NCBI GenBank assembly: GCA_903896615.1
Contig: CAITYM010000051.1
Span: 1-46,247, forward strand
From: an uncultured Burkholderiales bacterium
Lineage (GTDB): Bacteria > Pseudomonadota > Gammaproteobacteria > Burkholderiales > Burkholderiaceae_C
Length of the DNA: 46,247 nucleotides
Direction: 5' to 3'
The position numbers and the translations under genes were made by a program. The stretch's first letter is position 1. Each line of letters opens with the position of its first letter. A model generated the notes under the pieces. That model was not told the DNA's origin, ran no database searches, and saw nothing but the letters and a program-made list of their open reading frames with translations. Shown piece by piece: positions 1 through 7,460 of the stretch.

Positions 1-417
1 AACCTCACCCAGGTACAAGATATGGTCACCCGCCTCGATACGTTGGTGTGTTTTGCATTGAAACGTTGCTACGCAATTCTCAATCAGCGGGAGTCCGCCA
101 ATCCCTTCGTTGTAGGCAACAGTGCTGAATTTGTCTGGTATAGGGCTTGCAAAACGTTTTGACAGCTCAGTCTGGTCAAGTGCGAGTACGTTTACTGCGA
201 AACGACCACTATGATCAAAGGCTTGCAGGCTGGGAGAGTTTTTCTTTAAACTCCAAAGCACGATAGGGGGTTCTAGCGAGACCGAGCTAAATGAGTTAGC
301 TGTCACCCCAACAAGTTGTTTGTCTTTGGTGAGAGTTGTCACAATGGTTACGCCAGTTGCAAAGGTGCCAAGCGCTTTTCTGAGGTCAGTTGTCATAAGT
401 GGTTTTTTAGTGTTCAT
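1..417 (-). CDS. Flavin reductase family protein (3' part outside window)
   Basis: The frame opens at an ATG at 415-417 and runs off the left edge, so only the first 139 residues are seen. They read as a flavin-reductase-like split-barrel protein: MTTDLRKALGTFATGVTIV at the start, then VGVTANSFSSVSLEPPIVL, then FAVNVLALDQ and the late block GDHILYLGEV. In this family such proteins bind FMN or FAD and use NAD(P)H to supply reduced flavin to a partner monooxygenase, or act on flavin-like substrates. The partner, if there is one, lies outside the window. A perfect FNR/ANR box sits 39-52 bases upstream of the start codon. A TetR-type gene lies upstream on the same strand and may regulate it. The family is clear; the substrate is not. 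Confidence 0.85.
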   Translation of the reverse strand, partial: MNTKKPLMTTDLRKALGTFATGVTIVTTLTKDKQLVGVTANSFSSVSLEPPIVLWSLKKNSPSLQAFDHSGRFAVNVLALDQTELSKRFASPIPDKFSTVAYNEGIGGLPLIENCVATFQCKTHQRIEAGDHILYLGEV

Positions 418-418
418 T

Positions 419-454
419 TGATCACTTGCAATTTAAGTGTATTTGAAGTGATCA
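419..454. promoter_or_regulatory. Inverted repeat, candidate regulator operator
   Basis: TGATCACTT at 419-427 and AAGTGATCA at 446-454 are perfect inverted 9-base arms separated by 18 bases. The element begins 2 bases upstream of the flavin reductase start codon. A direct repeat TCATTTGATC also occurs at 414-423 and 452-461. This could be the operator of the nearby TetR regulator, but nothing in the sequence proves which protein binds it. Confidence 0.4.
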
Positions 455-455
455 T

Positions 456-469
456 TTGATCTATATCAA
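456..469. promoter_or_regulatory. FNR/ANR-type box (perfect consensus)
   Basis: TTGATCTATATCAA matches the TTGAT-N4-ATCAA consensus of FNR/ANR-family regulators at all ten informative positions. It lies 39-52 bases upstream of the flavin reductase start codon on the minus strand, a usual place for an activator site close to a promoter. That it responds to oxygen is inferred from the consensus only. Confidence 0.6.
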
Positions 470-512
470 TCAGTAATTTCCCTAAAAAGAGGGGGTAGTT
501 AGGGGACTTGGT

Positions 513-1235
513 TTAAACGCCTAGTATTTCGGGGAGAACTTTGACTGCGCCAGCCATGAAGTGTGCAATTGTTTGGCGGATCAGATCATCTAAGTTATCC
601 TCCACAGGCACGTTAAAGATCCACTGTCTTTGTCCAAAGTAGAAAACGCGCGCGTTGATACTCCAGACCATTTCGATCTCTGCTGTTTTGAGGGGCATTT
701 CACTAATTGAGGGGAGTCCCAGTTCGTGACGAAGCTCTATGGCAATGGGTTCTAAAATTTTGGTTTTCAGAATATCTAAATATTTGCGGTTGATATCCTC
801 ACCCCTCAGGCCAGAGAACATGAAAATTCGGACCCAATCACGTGTCAGCGCAGCCTTGGCGTATTCGATATACAAGCGAGTAAGCCGCTCTTGCAGGGAA
901 ATGCTTCGGTCATTAATGACCGTCTCCCAAAAAGGGTTCCATCTACCCAAGTAAACTTCCTCAAAGACCCTATTGATCAAGGCTTCTTTGTTGGGGAAAT
1001 ACTTGTAAAGTAAGGACTGTGTTACCCCGAGTCGTTGTGCAAGCTCCCTCGTGTCGCCACCAAAACCCACCTCTGCAAAGTACTTAACAGCCTCTTGTGC
1101 TATGAGTTGCTCACGCTCAGCCCCGCTTAGCCGTTTGGCTGGTTTCAAAGCGGGGATTACAGGCTTTGACTTTGGTATGGAGCTGCTAGTTGACTTGGGC
1201 TCGTTTTTTTTCGGTGTTAAAGATAAGTTAACCAA
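513..1235 (-). CDS. TetR/AcrR family transcriptional regulator
   Basis: This 240-residue protein has a Lys/Pro/Ser-rich N-terminal tail of about 35 residues, then a typical TetR helix-turn-helix at about residues 38-85, recognisable from YFAEVGFGGDTRELAQRLGV and QSLLYKYFPNKEALINRVFE. The remaining helical part should bind an effector and dimerise. It starts 13 bases after the Gfo/Idh/MocA gene stops, so the two are probably co-transcribed. The flavin reductase lies about 95 bases downstream on the same strand. The inverted repeat at 419-454 is a candidate operator. The effector is unknown. The unusually long N-terminal tail might mean that translation starts further inside, but no better start is evident. 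Confidence 0.9.
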   Translation of the reverse strand: MVNLSLTPKKNEPKSTSSSIPKSKPVIPALKPAKRLSGAEREQLIAQEAVKYFAEVGFGGDTRELAQRLGVTQSLLYKYFPNKEALINRVFEEVYLGRWNPFWETVINDRSISLQERLTRLYIEYAKAALTRDWVRIFMFSGLRGEDINRKYLDILKTKILEPIAIELRHELGLPSISEMPLKTAEIEMVWSINARVFYFGQRQWIFNVPVEDNLDDLIRQTIAHFMAGAVKVLPEILGV

Positions 1236-1248
1236 GTTTCCCCCGCTT

Positions 1249-2319
1249 TTAATTGGTGCTTGAAGTAGGAGACGCCAACGATGATGCTTGAACGGTTTCG
1301 AGTTTTTTGCTTCTTGCAGATATCATAACTGCCTCCAATGCTGCAACATTGGCAAGCATATCCGCCGCGCTTACCGGATAGGGCGTTACCCCCTTTACGG
1401 CAAGTGCAAAAGCTTCTAAATTTGCAAGAACAGTAGGGTGTGCAGGCGCAAACCTTGTGACGGGCTCATGCCCCCGTAAAACTGTGGTGATGTTCCAGCC
1501 CGTAGGATTCTCTGGGTGGGTACGGTCCCTTATTTCAACCCATCCCTTGGAGCCGTAAACAGCAAATCTTCCCTCAAAGGGAGTAGCAAGTACTGCAGAG
1601 ATCATTGCATTGGCTCCATTTTTAAAGCCCATCATGATCCCAAGGGTGTCTCCATTTTCGAAATCCGAACCCAGCGTAGCCAATCGGGCCCATAATTGTT
1701 CACAGGGGCCAAGGATCGCTATGCTTAGATCTACTAGATGTATGCCCGTAGCGGTTAAAGGACCAACCGGGGCAAAGGCGTTCGACAAACGCCAGTTGTT
1801 TTTTGGTAGTGCAAAGAACTTGTCTTGGCTGAAATTTGCCTCGATTTGGAGTACTTCACCCAGGGTGCCCTTAGCGATCATTTCTCTTAGGAGCATGATC
1901 TCTGGCTCAAAACGCCTTTCATGTCCAATGCCAAGAACAAGGTGATGTTCTTTGCAAACGGCTATCGCTTGTTCGGCGTCTTGGAGGTTAAGACAGAGAG
2001 GTTTTTCGCAAAATACATGTAATCCGCGTTGTGCTGCCTTTACTATCTGGACGGAGTGCTCAAGGTGCGGAGTGCACAAAATTACTGCATGAAGACCTTC
2101 TTGATTGATCAAGGAATCTACTGTTTCGTGGATTTGTACTTTATTCAGCAGCGGGTCGTTGGACATTTCAGTGCGGATATCTGGGGAGACCTCTGCAACA
2201 GCCGCAAGCGCTATGTGCTTAGACATTTGAAGCTGGCGTGCAATGGTCTTACCCCACCATCCGTAGCCAACTAAGCCAACTTTGATTGGGGAATCGGTGG
2301 AATTTAAAGGGTTTGTCAA
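1249..2319 (-). CDS. Gfo/Idh/MocA family NAD(P)-dependent oxidoreductase
   Basis: This 356-residue protein opens with a Rossmann dinucleotide-binding motif, VGLVGYGWWGKTIARQL at about residues 14-30. It carries the family signature CEKPLCLN at about 104-111, whose Glu-Lys-Pro lines the cofactor and substrate site. The second half fits the alpha/beta C-terminal domain of the family, including GIHLVDLSIAILG. Members oxidise or reduce sugars, inositols and related hydroxy compounds with NAD(P). The sequence does not show the substrate. It is the first gene of a probable operon with the TetR regulator, 13 bases apart. The 250 bases upstream hold no gene that I recognise. Confidence 0.88.
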   Translation of the reverse strand: MTNPLNSTDSPIKVGLVGYGWWGKTIARQLQMSKHIALAAVAEVSPDIRTEMSNDPLLNKVQIHETVDSLINQEGLHAVILCTPHLEHSVQIVKAAQRGLHVFCEKPLCLNLQDAEQAIAVCKEHHLVLGIGHERRFEPEIMLLREMIAKGTLGEVLQIEANFSQDKFFALPKNNWRLSNAFAPVGPLTATGIHLVDLSIAILGPCEQLWARLATLGSDFENGDTLGIMMGFKNGANAMISAVLATPFEGRFAVYGSKGWVEIRDRTHPENPTGWNITTVLRGHEPVTRFAPAHPTVLANLEAFALAVKGVTPYPVSAADMLANVAALEAVMISARSKKLETVQASSLASPTSSTN

Positions 2320-2665
2320 TTTATCCGCTCCAAGGTACTAGGAATGAGAGCTGATTAGTTTAGCTGAAAATCCGGATTAATAGATCAATTGAACACTAAA
2401 CTAAGAGTTTGTCCTGAGAGGTTTGATCAGGTATTTAGTTATTGCGAGTCATGCCGAACTTACTGTGTAGGTTCTTAATTACCAAATGATAAATCTGGGT
2501 TTGTATCCACAAGTTGGAAATTGTCACTCAAGTTATTAAGAATAGTACCGAATCATCAACTGTGGACTTATGGCGTATCAAATATGCCGTTTGACCTATG
2601 GCCCAAATTTCATTTTCAACCAGTCATTACCGCCACTTAAGCTAAATTCACGGAATCTAGATGCT

Positions 2666-2812
2666 ATGGGATACATTCTTGCTTTTTTTCTAGGAGTCTT
2701 TGTAGCGACCGTGGGCGTTAATAATACGGCTATTGTTATAGATAACGCTGTAAGGAAAGCACAGGTCTATATGGTTGAGGCTACAAAGGTCGATACAAAT
2801 TCTAGTCGTTAA
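2666..2812 (+). CDS. Small single-pass membrane protein (48 aa)
   Basis: I chose the ATG at 2666 because the product begins directly with a membrane segment, GYILAFFLGVFVATVGVN, followed by a short hydrophilic tail with several charged residues. The frame is open further upstream to an ATG at 2570, but those 32 codons look less protein-like. No strong ribosome binding site is visible. The last 11 bases overlap the convergent CvpA-like gene. I do not recognise a function. Small membrane proteins of this shape are common hypotheticals in freshwater Burkholderiales, which is recall rather than a search. Confidence 0.45.
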   Translation: MGYILAFFLGVFVATVGVNNTAIVIDNAVRKAQVYMVEATKVDTNSSR

Positions 2813-3269
2813 AAATTACAAAGTTCAAAAAATCTAGGGTTTTAGCTGACAAATCATATTCAATAGAACTTATCCACCACTCATCCTCCCTGTAATGAGT
2901 TAGCTCGATAACCTGGCCTAGAAATACGATCAAAAAGAAACTAATGACTAAGCCAAGTAGGGCTCCAACGACTTTGTGCCCTGGTACTTCATCAACTTTC
3001 TCAAAAATTGCATTGTGTAATTTTCTAACTCCGTAAAAGAGAAAAAGTAGGGAGATGAAAACCACCTCAAGTTGTACAATTTTTTGAGTATGTGGATCTA
3101 ACTCTTGCAGGATCACAAAGAAAAAATCACCGTGGCTAATTTTTCTAAAAAACACATAAAAAACAATCACAAATAGCAAATAATAGAGTTGTGATAGCCA
3201 TCCCTTTATGGATCCGTTGGCGGTACCTATTAATATTACTAATATAGAGAAATAGTTTAGATACGTCAT
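2802..3269 (-). CDS. CvpA-family-like integral membrane protein
   Basis: This 155-residue protein has about four hydrophobic segments, near residues 5-20, 30-45, 65-82 and 103-125. The middle block VPGHKVVGALLGLVISFFL followed by FLGQVIELT and a Trp-Trp pair (EDEWWISS) resembles the CvpA (colicin V production) family. There the equivalent reads roughly as a Gly-rich turn, a membrane helix, and then a conserved Trp-Trp before the C-terminal tail. Family members sit in the inner membrane, and their molecular role is poorly defined. The gene stands alone on the minus strand and overlaps the end of the small membrane protein gene by 11 bases. Confidence 0.6.
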   Translation of the reverse strand: MTYLNYFSILVILIGTANGSIKGWLSQLYYLLFVIVFYVFFRKISHGDFFFVILQELDPHTQKIVQLEVVFISLLFLFYGVRKLHNAIFEKVDEVPGHKVVGALLGLVISFFLIVFLGQVIELTHYREDEWWISSIEYDLSAKTLDFLNFVIFND

Positions 3270-3334
3270 TAATCAAGCAATTGTTAGTTTGCTTATTTTA
3301 TGAGAAATAACTGGTACTTGTGGGTAATATGCGC

Positions 3335-3365
3335 CCTGTTGAGCACCAAATTGGTGCTCAACAGG
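3335..3365. repeat. Perfect 15-bp-arm palindrome
   Basis: CCTGTTGAGCACCAA at 3335-3349 and its exact reverse complement at 3351-3365 are separated by a single base. It lies in the gap between the CvpA-like gene start and the aldo/keto reductase end, both on the minus strand. No T-run follows on either strand, so it is not a standard intrinsic terminator. It may bind a dimeric protein or form a cruciform or RNA hairpin. Confidence 0.75.
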
Positions 3366-3491
3366 AAATGTTAGCAAGGAACCTCTAAGTTAAAGGTGGG
3401 TTAAGTGCCAAGTGTAGAAAATGAGTTCCTCTCTCAATAAGCGTTATACGGACGTAGTAACTGTGTATTGCTCTGGGTTCCGAGTTTATTT

Positions 3492-4529
3492 TTAGTCCTT
3501 AACCGGCGTATTTACTCGGTATTGACTTTGCATCGAGATCATCCAGTTTGGATACTCAACGGGCAAAGAACTCACGGTGTTTAGAGCCGATAAATCCTCT
3601 GTATCCAGGGTAAGTTTAGTTGCTTGGATGTTGTCTTGTAACTGCTCCAATTTTCTTGCACCAACAATGATCGTTGAGACTGCCTTGTTGGAGAGAATCC
3701 AGGCAAGAGCAATTTGGGCAACAGAGACTTTATGTTTATGTGCGATGGGTCGCATCGCCTCAATACATTGGTGGGCTCGGTCTTTGTTTAGGGGCGGGAA
3801 GTCAAAGGTTGCACGCCTTGCAGAATCAGGGCTAGACTTGCCGTCACTGAATTTTCCGGACAAGTATCCGCCCGCCAAGGGACTCCAAATCATGAGGCCG
3901 AGATTTTGATCTTGGACGAGTGGAATGACATCGCGTTCTAAATCTCTGCCTGCAATGGAGTAGTAGGATTGAACACTTTTGAACTCCTCAAGTCCGTTGA
4001 GCCTAGACACACTAAGTGCCTTCATAATTTGCCAAGATGCCATATTACAAAGCCCGGTGTAACGAATTTTTCCGGCCTTAACGAGTTCTGTTAAGGCGCT
4101 AAGTGACTCTTCAAAGGGCGTTAGTGGATCAAATCCGTGCAACTGATACAAATCGATATGGTCTACTTGTAGACGTTTTAGACTTGCATTTACTTCGTTG
4201 AAAATGTGAATCTTTGATTGGCCTCTGGCATTAGGTAGCTTCTCATCCATGATTCCCGTAGATTTTGTGGCGATTACTATTTCATCTCTAGGAAGTCCTA
4301 ATTTCTTGAGGGATTCGCCGAGTAAAGATTCAGACTCCCCCAGAGAGTAAACGTTTGCGGTATCAAAGAAGTTAATCCCTTGCTCAAATGACTCCTTGAC
4401 CAGTTCGTTAACCTCTTGTTGCTTAAGTCCACCCATCACAGCCCAAAATCCCTGGCTACCAAAGGTCATTGTGCCTAGACATAATTCTGAAACATATAAG
4501 CCGGTGTGGCCAAGTAATCTATAGCGCAT
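3492..4529 (-). CDS. Aldo/keto reductase
   Basis: This 345-residue (alpha/beta)8 oxidoreductase shows the full catalytic tetrad of the family: Asp56 and Tyr61 in FFDTANVYSLGESE, Lys89 in IVIATKS, and His131 in DLYQLHGFD. The NADPH-binding end is marked by STIIVGARKLEQLQDN. Such enzymes reduce aldehydes and ketones with NADPH in the cytoplasm. The closest style is the YajO/Tas-like branch, but the natural substrate cannot be read from the sequence. It is divergent from the Old Yellow Enzyme gene, with 178 bases between the two starts. Shared regulation of two carbonyl or enone reductases is therefore plausible. Confidence 0.92.
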   Translation of the reverse strand: MRYRLLGHTGLYVSELCLGTMTFGSQGFWAVMGGLKQQEVNELVKESFEQGINFFDTANVYSLGESESLLGESLKKLGLPRDEIVIATKSTGIMDEKLPNARGQSKIHIFNEVNASLKRLQVDHIDLYQLHGFDPLTPFEESLSALTELVKAGKIRYTGLCNMASWQIMKALSVSRLNGLEEFKSVQSYYSIAGRDLERDVIPLVQDQNLGLMIWSPLAGGYLSGKFSDGKSSPDSARRATFDFPPLNKDRAHQCIEAMRPIAHKHKVSVAQIALAWILSNKAVSTIIVGARKLEQLQDNIQATKLTLDTEDLSALNTVSSLPVEYPNWMISMQSQYRVNTPVKD

Positions 4530-4707
4530 TGTGAGGTAACTCCTTGTGTAATTATGGATTGCAGTTGATGCGGCTCATTGTAGGGTAGGTTGTCTTAATT
4601 GCAAAAATGTGACCTTAGTCAAGCAGGGGAGATTGAAAAATATATAAACTCAACAAATGATTCAACTAAACGTTATGTCATATCTTTTTGCAAAATAGGA
4701 ATAAAAA

Positions 4708-5781
4708 ATGTTATTTGATAGTTACACCGCTCGCCATTTGGCTTTAAAAAATCGGATCATCATGTCCCCCATGACTAGAAGCCGCGCTGTGGTTGCAAAT
4801 ACCCCAAATGATTTAATGTGTGATTATTATGGTCAAAGGGCTACAGCAGGATTGATAATTACTGAAGGTACGTCTCCCTCACCTAACGGAGTAGGGTACG
4901 CAAGAATTCCAGGTATTTACAACTCAGCTCAAATAGACGGTTGGAAAAAAGTAACAAAGACCGTGCATGACAAGGGGGGAAAGATCGTAATTCAATTGAT
5001 GCATACAGGACGGGTTACCCACGACTCCAATTTACCAGAAGGTGCGCAGGTCTTCAGCCCCACAGCAGAAATTTGTCCTGGTGAGATTTATTCCGATACC
5101 AAAGGTATGCAACCCCATAGTACACCCCATGCCATGACACAGACTGACATTACCAATGCGGTTGGAGAGTACACACAGGCCGCTGTTAATGCAATTTCAG
5201 CTGGTTTTGACGGAGTTGAAATTCACGCAGCCAACGGCTATTTGATTGAGCAGTTTTTAAATGGTAATGTAAACAAACGCACCGATGCTTACGGCGGATC
5301 AAATTCAGCAAGAAATAAATTCGCAATTGAAATCATCGACTCTGTTGCCAAAGCGATTGGTGCTGAAAAAACAGGAATCCGTATTTCCCCGTTTGGAGCA
5401 TTTAATAATACCGGTGAATTCGTTGGCGCAGAAGAGCAGTTCTTGGACTTGGTTGCTCATGCATCTAAACTCGGACTTTTGTATCTTCATGTATTAGATC
5501 ACTCGGCAATGGGTGCTCCTGCAGTTCCGCATGAGTACAAAATTAAGCTTCGCAAAGCTTTTAATGGCCCATTCATACTGGCAGGTGGTTTTGTTAAAGA
5601 AACTGCCGAGAAAGTGCTTGAGGACGGCGAAGCAGATTTGGTTGGTTTCGGGCGTCCATTCATTTCTAATCCTGATCTCGTTAGACGTATGCGTGACGGG
5701 GTCGCTTTGACGCCGCCTGACATGAGTACTTTTTACGCAGGCGATGCAAAAGGTTATACGGATTATCCGTTTGTTGGCTGA
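4708..5781 (+). CDS. Old Yellow Enzyme family ene-reductase (NemA-like)
   Basis: This 357-residue FMN-dependent TIM-barrel enzyme has NRIIMSPMTRSRA near the N-terminus, the His173-Asn176 substrate-binding pair in EIHAANGYLIEQFLN, and the family block NKRTDAYGGS after it. The late block DLVGFGRPFISNPDLV is the usual FMN phosphate region. Relatives reduce activated C=C bonds, nitrate esters and N-ethylmaleimide with NAD(P)H. The length and order of motifs are complete. It is transcribed away from the aldo/keto reductase. An imperfect dyad around 4608-4622 (TGTGAC-N4-GTCAAG) lies in the shared promoter region, but it is too weak to assign. Confidence 0.93.
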   Translation: MLFDSYTARHLALKNRIIMSPMTRSRAVVANTPNDLMCDYYGQRATAGLIITEGTSPSPNGVGYARIPGIYNSAQIDGWKKVTKTVHDKGGKIVIQLMHTGRVTHDSNLPEGAQVFSPTAEICPGEIYSDTKGMQPHSTPHAMTQTDITNAVGEYTQAAVNAISAGFDGVEIHAANGYLIEQFLNGNVNKRTDAYGGSNSARNKFAIEIIDSVAKAIGAEKTGIRISPFGAFNNTGEFVGAEEQFLDLVAHASKLGLLYLHVLDHSAMGAPAVPHEYKIKLRKAFNGPFILAGGFVKETAEKVLEDGEADLVGFGRPFISNPDLVRRMRDGVALTPPDMSTFYAGDAKGYTDYPFVG

Positions 5782-5902
5782 TAGATTGTTGGCTGATAAA
5801 GTGAGCGCAAAAAATTAGTCCCCTAAGAATACGTAAAACCAAAAGCCAAGCACTTAATTAACGATACTTGTTGATTTGTTTATTAATGTGCTAGCTGTTG
5901 AA

Positions 5903-5940
5903 GAATACATTTCCCTTCAATACTAAAGGGGAATGTATTC
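5903..5940. terminator. Hairpin spanning the ykgJ-like stop codon
   Basis: Arms at 5903-5917 and 5926-5940 pair over 15 positions with one G-U wobble around an 8-base loop. The stop codon of the minus-strand gene (5923-5925) lies in the loop and its last five codons form one arm. There is no T-run, so it is a candidate 3' end stabiliser or Rho-dependent end rather than a clear intrinsic terminator. Confidence 0.4.
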
Positions 5941-6708
5941 TTCCTGATCAGATTTATATTGATCAGGAATACTCGCGTGACTGCCTACCGAAATTAGATC
6001 GTTGAGAGTTTCCTCCTTTTGGGTGTATATGACCCAGTCAATCATCTCTGTCCTCTCTTGGCTATCCGCTTTAATTGAAGGGGTTATTGTTTTCAAGATA
6101 TTCAATAACTTCACTGGATCTACTAAATGGAATAGGTAGCCGTTGTTTGAGAGTGAAGTGGTTTTAATTCCAAGGCTCTGACAAATGATTTTCTTGTCCT
6201 CCACATCTGAAATACTTTGAGTATAAATTTTATTTATATTGACTTGTGTATCATGATCGACCATAAAAAGTTGATTGCCAGTTATGAGTCCTGTGTCCTC
6301 GGAAGTGGTCTTCCAAGCGGCGTCGGGACACAGTTTATTTTTAGGATTTAAAATTATTTTAGGATTCATCTCAAATGGATAAATTCTGCAGGTTAGGGGT
6401 CTTGATTCGTAAATAGTGCAGCGCTGATTCGAATCTAAATTAGGGCATCCATGGGTGAAATAGCCCACGAGGGTCATTAAAATTCTAATGTTGAGTTTCC
6501 CGCTTGAGCCCTCAAAAGTCATCGTTTTTTTTCTGATTAACACATCATCTGTTAAAGGTGTGTCATTGATCCACGGAATAGCCTCAGTCAATATTTTGAG
6601 TTTATGGCCTCTTAAAAGCCAGGCCTTGGCCTCATTGACCGTTAGAGGAATATTAAGGTTGTGGCAGCACTGCCCGCATTGAGTGCAATTAAAGTCAGTA
6701 GACATCAA
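5923..6708 (-). CDS. YkgJ family cysteine-cluster protein
   Basis: This 261-residue soluble protein has the N-terminal cluster CTQCGQCC (Cys8, 11, 14, 15) and the second cluster GCPNLDSNQRCTIYESRP with LTCRIYPFE (Cys88, 97, 107). Together these are the signature of the UPF0153/YkgJ family, which is thought to bind iron-sulfur or zinc. A further Cys lies at about 127. The C-terminal 130 residues are not recognised. It follows the cytochrome operon on the same strand after 92 bases but may be transcribed separately. The function is unknown beyond metal or cluster binding. Confidence 0.82.
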   Translation of the reverse strand: MMSTDFNCTQCGQCCHNLNIPLTVNEAKAWLLRGHKLKILTEAIPWINDTPLTDDVLIRKKTMTFEGSSGKLNIRILMTLVGYFTHGCPNLDSNQRCTIYESRPLTCRIYPFEMNPKIILNPKNKLCPDAAWKTTSEDTGLITGNQLFMVDHDTQVNINKIYTQSISDVEDKKIICQSLGIKTTSLSNNGYLFHLVDPVKLLNILKTITPSIKADSQERTEMIDWVIYTQKEETLNDLISVGSHASIPDQYKSDQEEYIPL

Positions 6709-6800
6709 AAACTTTGAAAATAAAATACGATAAATTCAAAGTTTATTTTACGCTACGTTCTCGCTAATGGGGGACTTACCTAAGGATTGCTATTGGGTTA

Positions 6801-7448
6801 TCAATCAAGTGATGATAGGTAAGCAGCTACCGCGTGTGCTTGCTCGTCATTCATGTTATGAATAATTTGCTTCATTGCTTGCCCTCTAGGACGGTCGTCA
6901 GTATTCTTAAACACCATGATTTGTTTGTATAGATAGTTCGGGTGTTGCCCTGCCAATCGGGGAATTTCTGCTACACCCAGAGCTTCTTGCCCGTGACAAT
7001 TGCTACATGCCATAACCCCTTGTGATGCTAGTCCATTTTTGAAAATAGATTCACCAATTTGAGTCTCGGCATTTTTTACTCTTGTCCCCTTCATGGGGGG
7101 CTGAGTTGAGAAGTAGGTAGCCAACTCTTCCACTTGAGTTTGAGTCAGATTTGTGATTCCCCACATATATTGAGTCCCGCTGAGATCCTTGCGAGCATGG
7201 CCTTTGAAATCTGTGAGTTGAGCTTTTAGATATTCAACTTGCTGGCCCGCTAATTTGGGAAATTGCTGTGACATGGCCTGTCCATTGATTCCGTGGCAAT
7301 TAGAGCAGGCTTGAACAGCAATTTGAGCACCTTTGAGACTAGGATCATTTAGATTTCTTCCCTTGTCTGGACTGACACAGGCGACTAATAAAGAAGCCAA
7401 TAGGGCTGCGCAGGAGTTCTTAAAGAAGTGAATAGTCTTGTTTGTCAT
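6801..7448 (-). CDS. Diheme c-type cytochrome, cytochrome c4-like lipoprotein
   Basis: This 215-residue protein has two heme-attachment sites, CSNCH at 48-52 and CSNCH at 148-152, each in a copy of the same domain (FPKLAGQQVEYLKAQL and IPRLAGQHPNYLYKQI). That duplicated layout is typical of cytochrome c4. The N-terminus is a lipoprotein signal ending LLVAC, with Cys24 as the lipidation site, so it should be anchored to a membrane on the periplasmic side. It starts 12 bases after the Cyc2-like porin-cytochrome gene stops. It is a good candidate for the periplasmic partner that takes electrons from that protein toward a terminal oxidase. The partner role is inference. Confidence 0.9.
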   Translation of the reverse strand: MTNKTIHFFKNSCAALLASLLVACVSPDKGRNLNDPSLKGAQIAVQACSNCHGINGQAMSQQFPKLAGQQVEYLKAQLTDFKGHARKDLSGTQYMWGITNLTQTQVEELATYFSTQPPMKGTRVKNAETQIGESIFKNGLASQGVMACSNCHGQEALGVAEIPRLAGQHPNYLYKQIMVFKNTDDRPRGQAMKQIIHNMNDEQAHAVAAYLSSLD

Positions 7449-7460
7449 GAGGGCTCCTTA

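Noticed and set aside
4608..4623. CRP/FNR-like dyad in the aldo/keto reductase-OYE promoter region
   Set aside because: Several mismatches to both consensus types; too weak to call a site.
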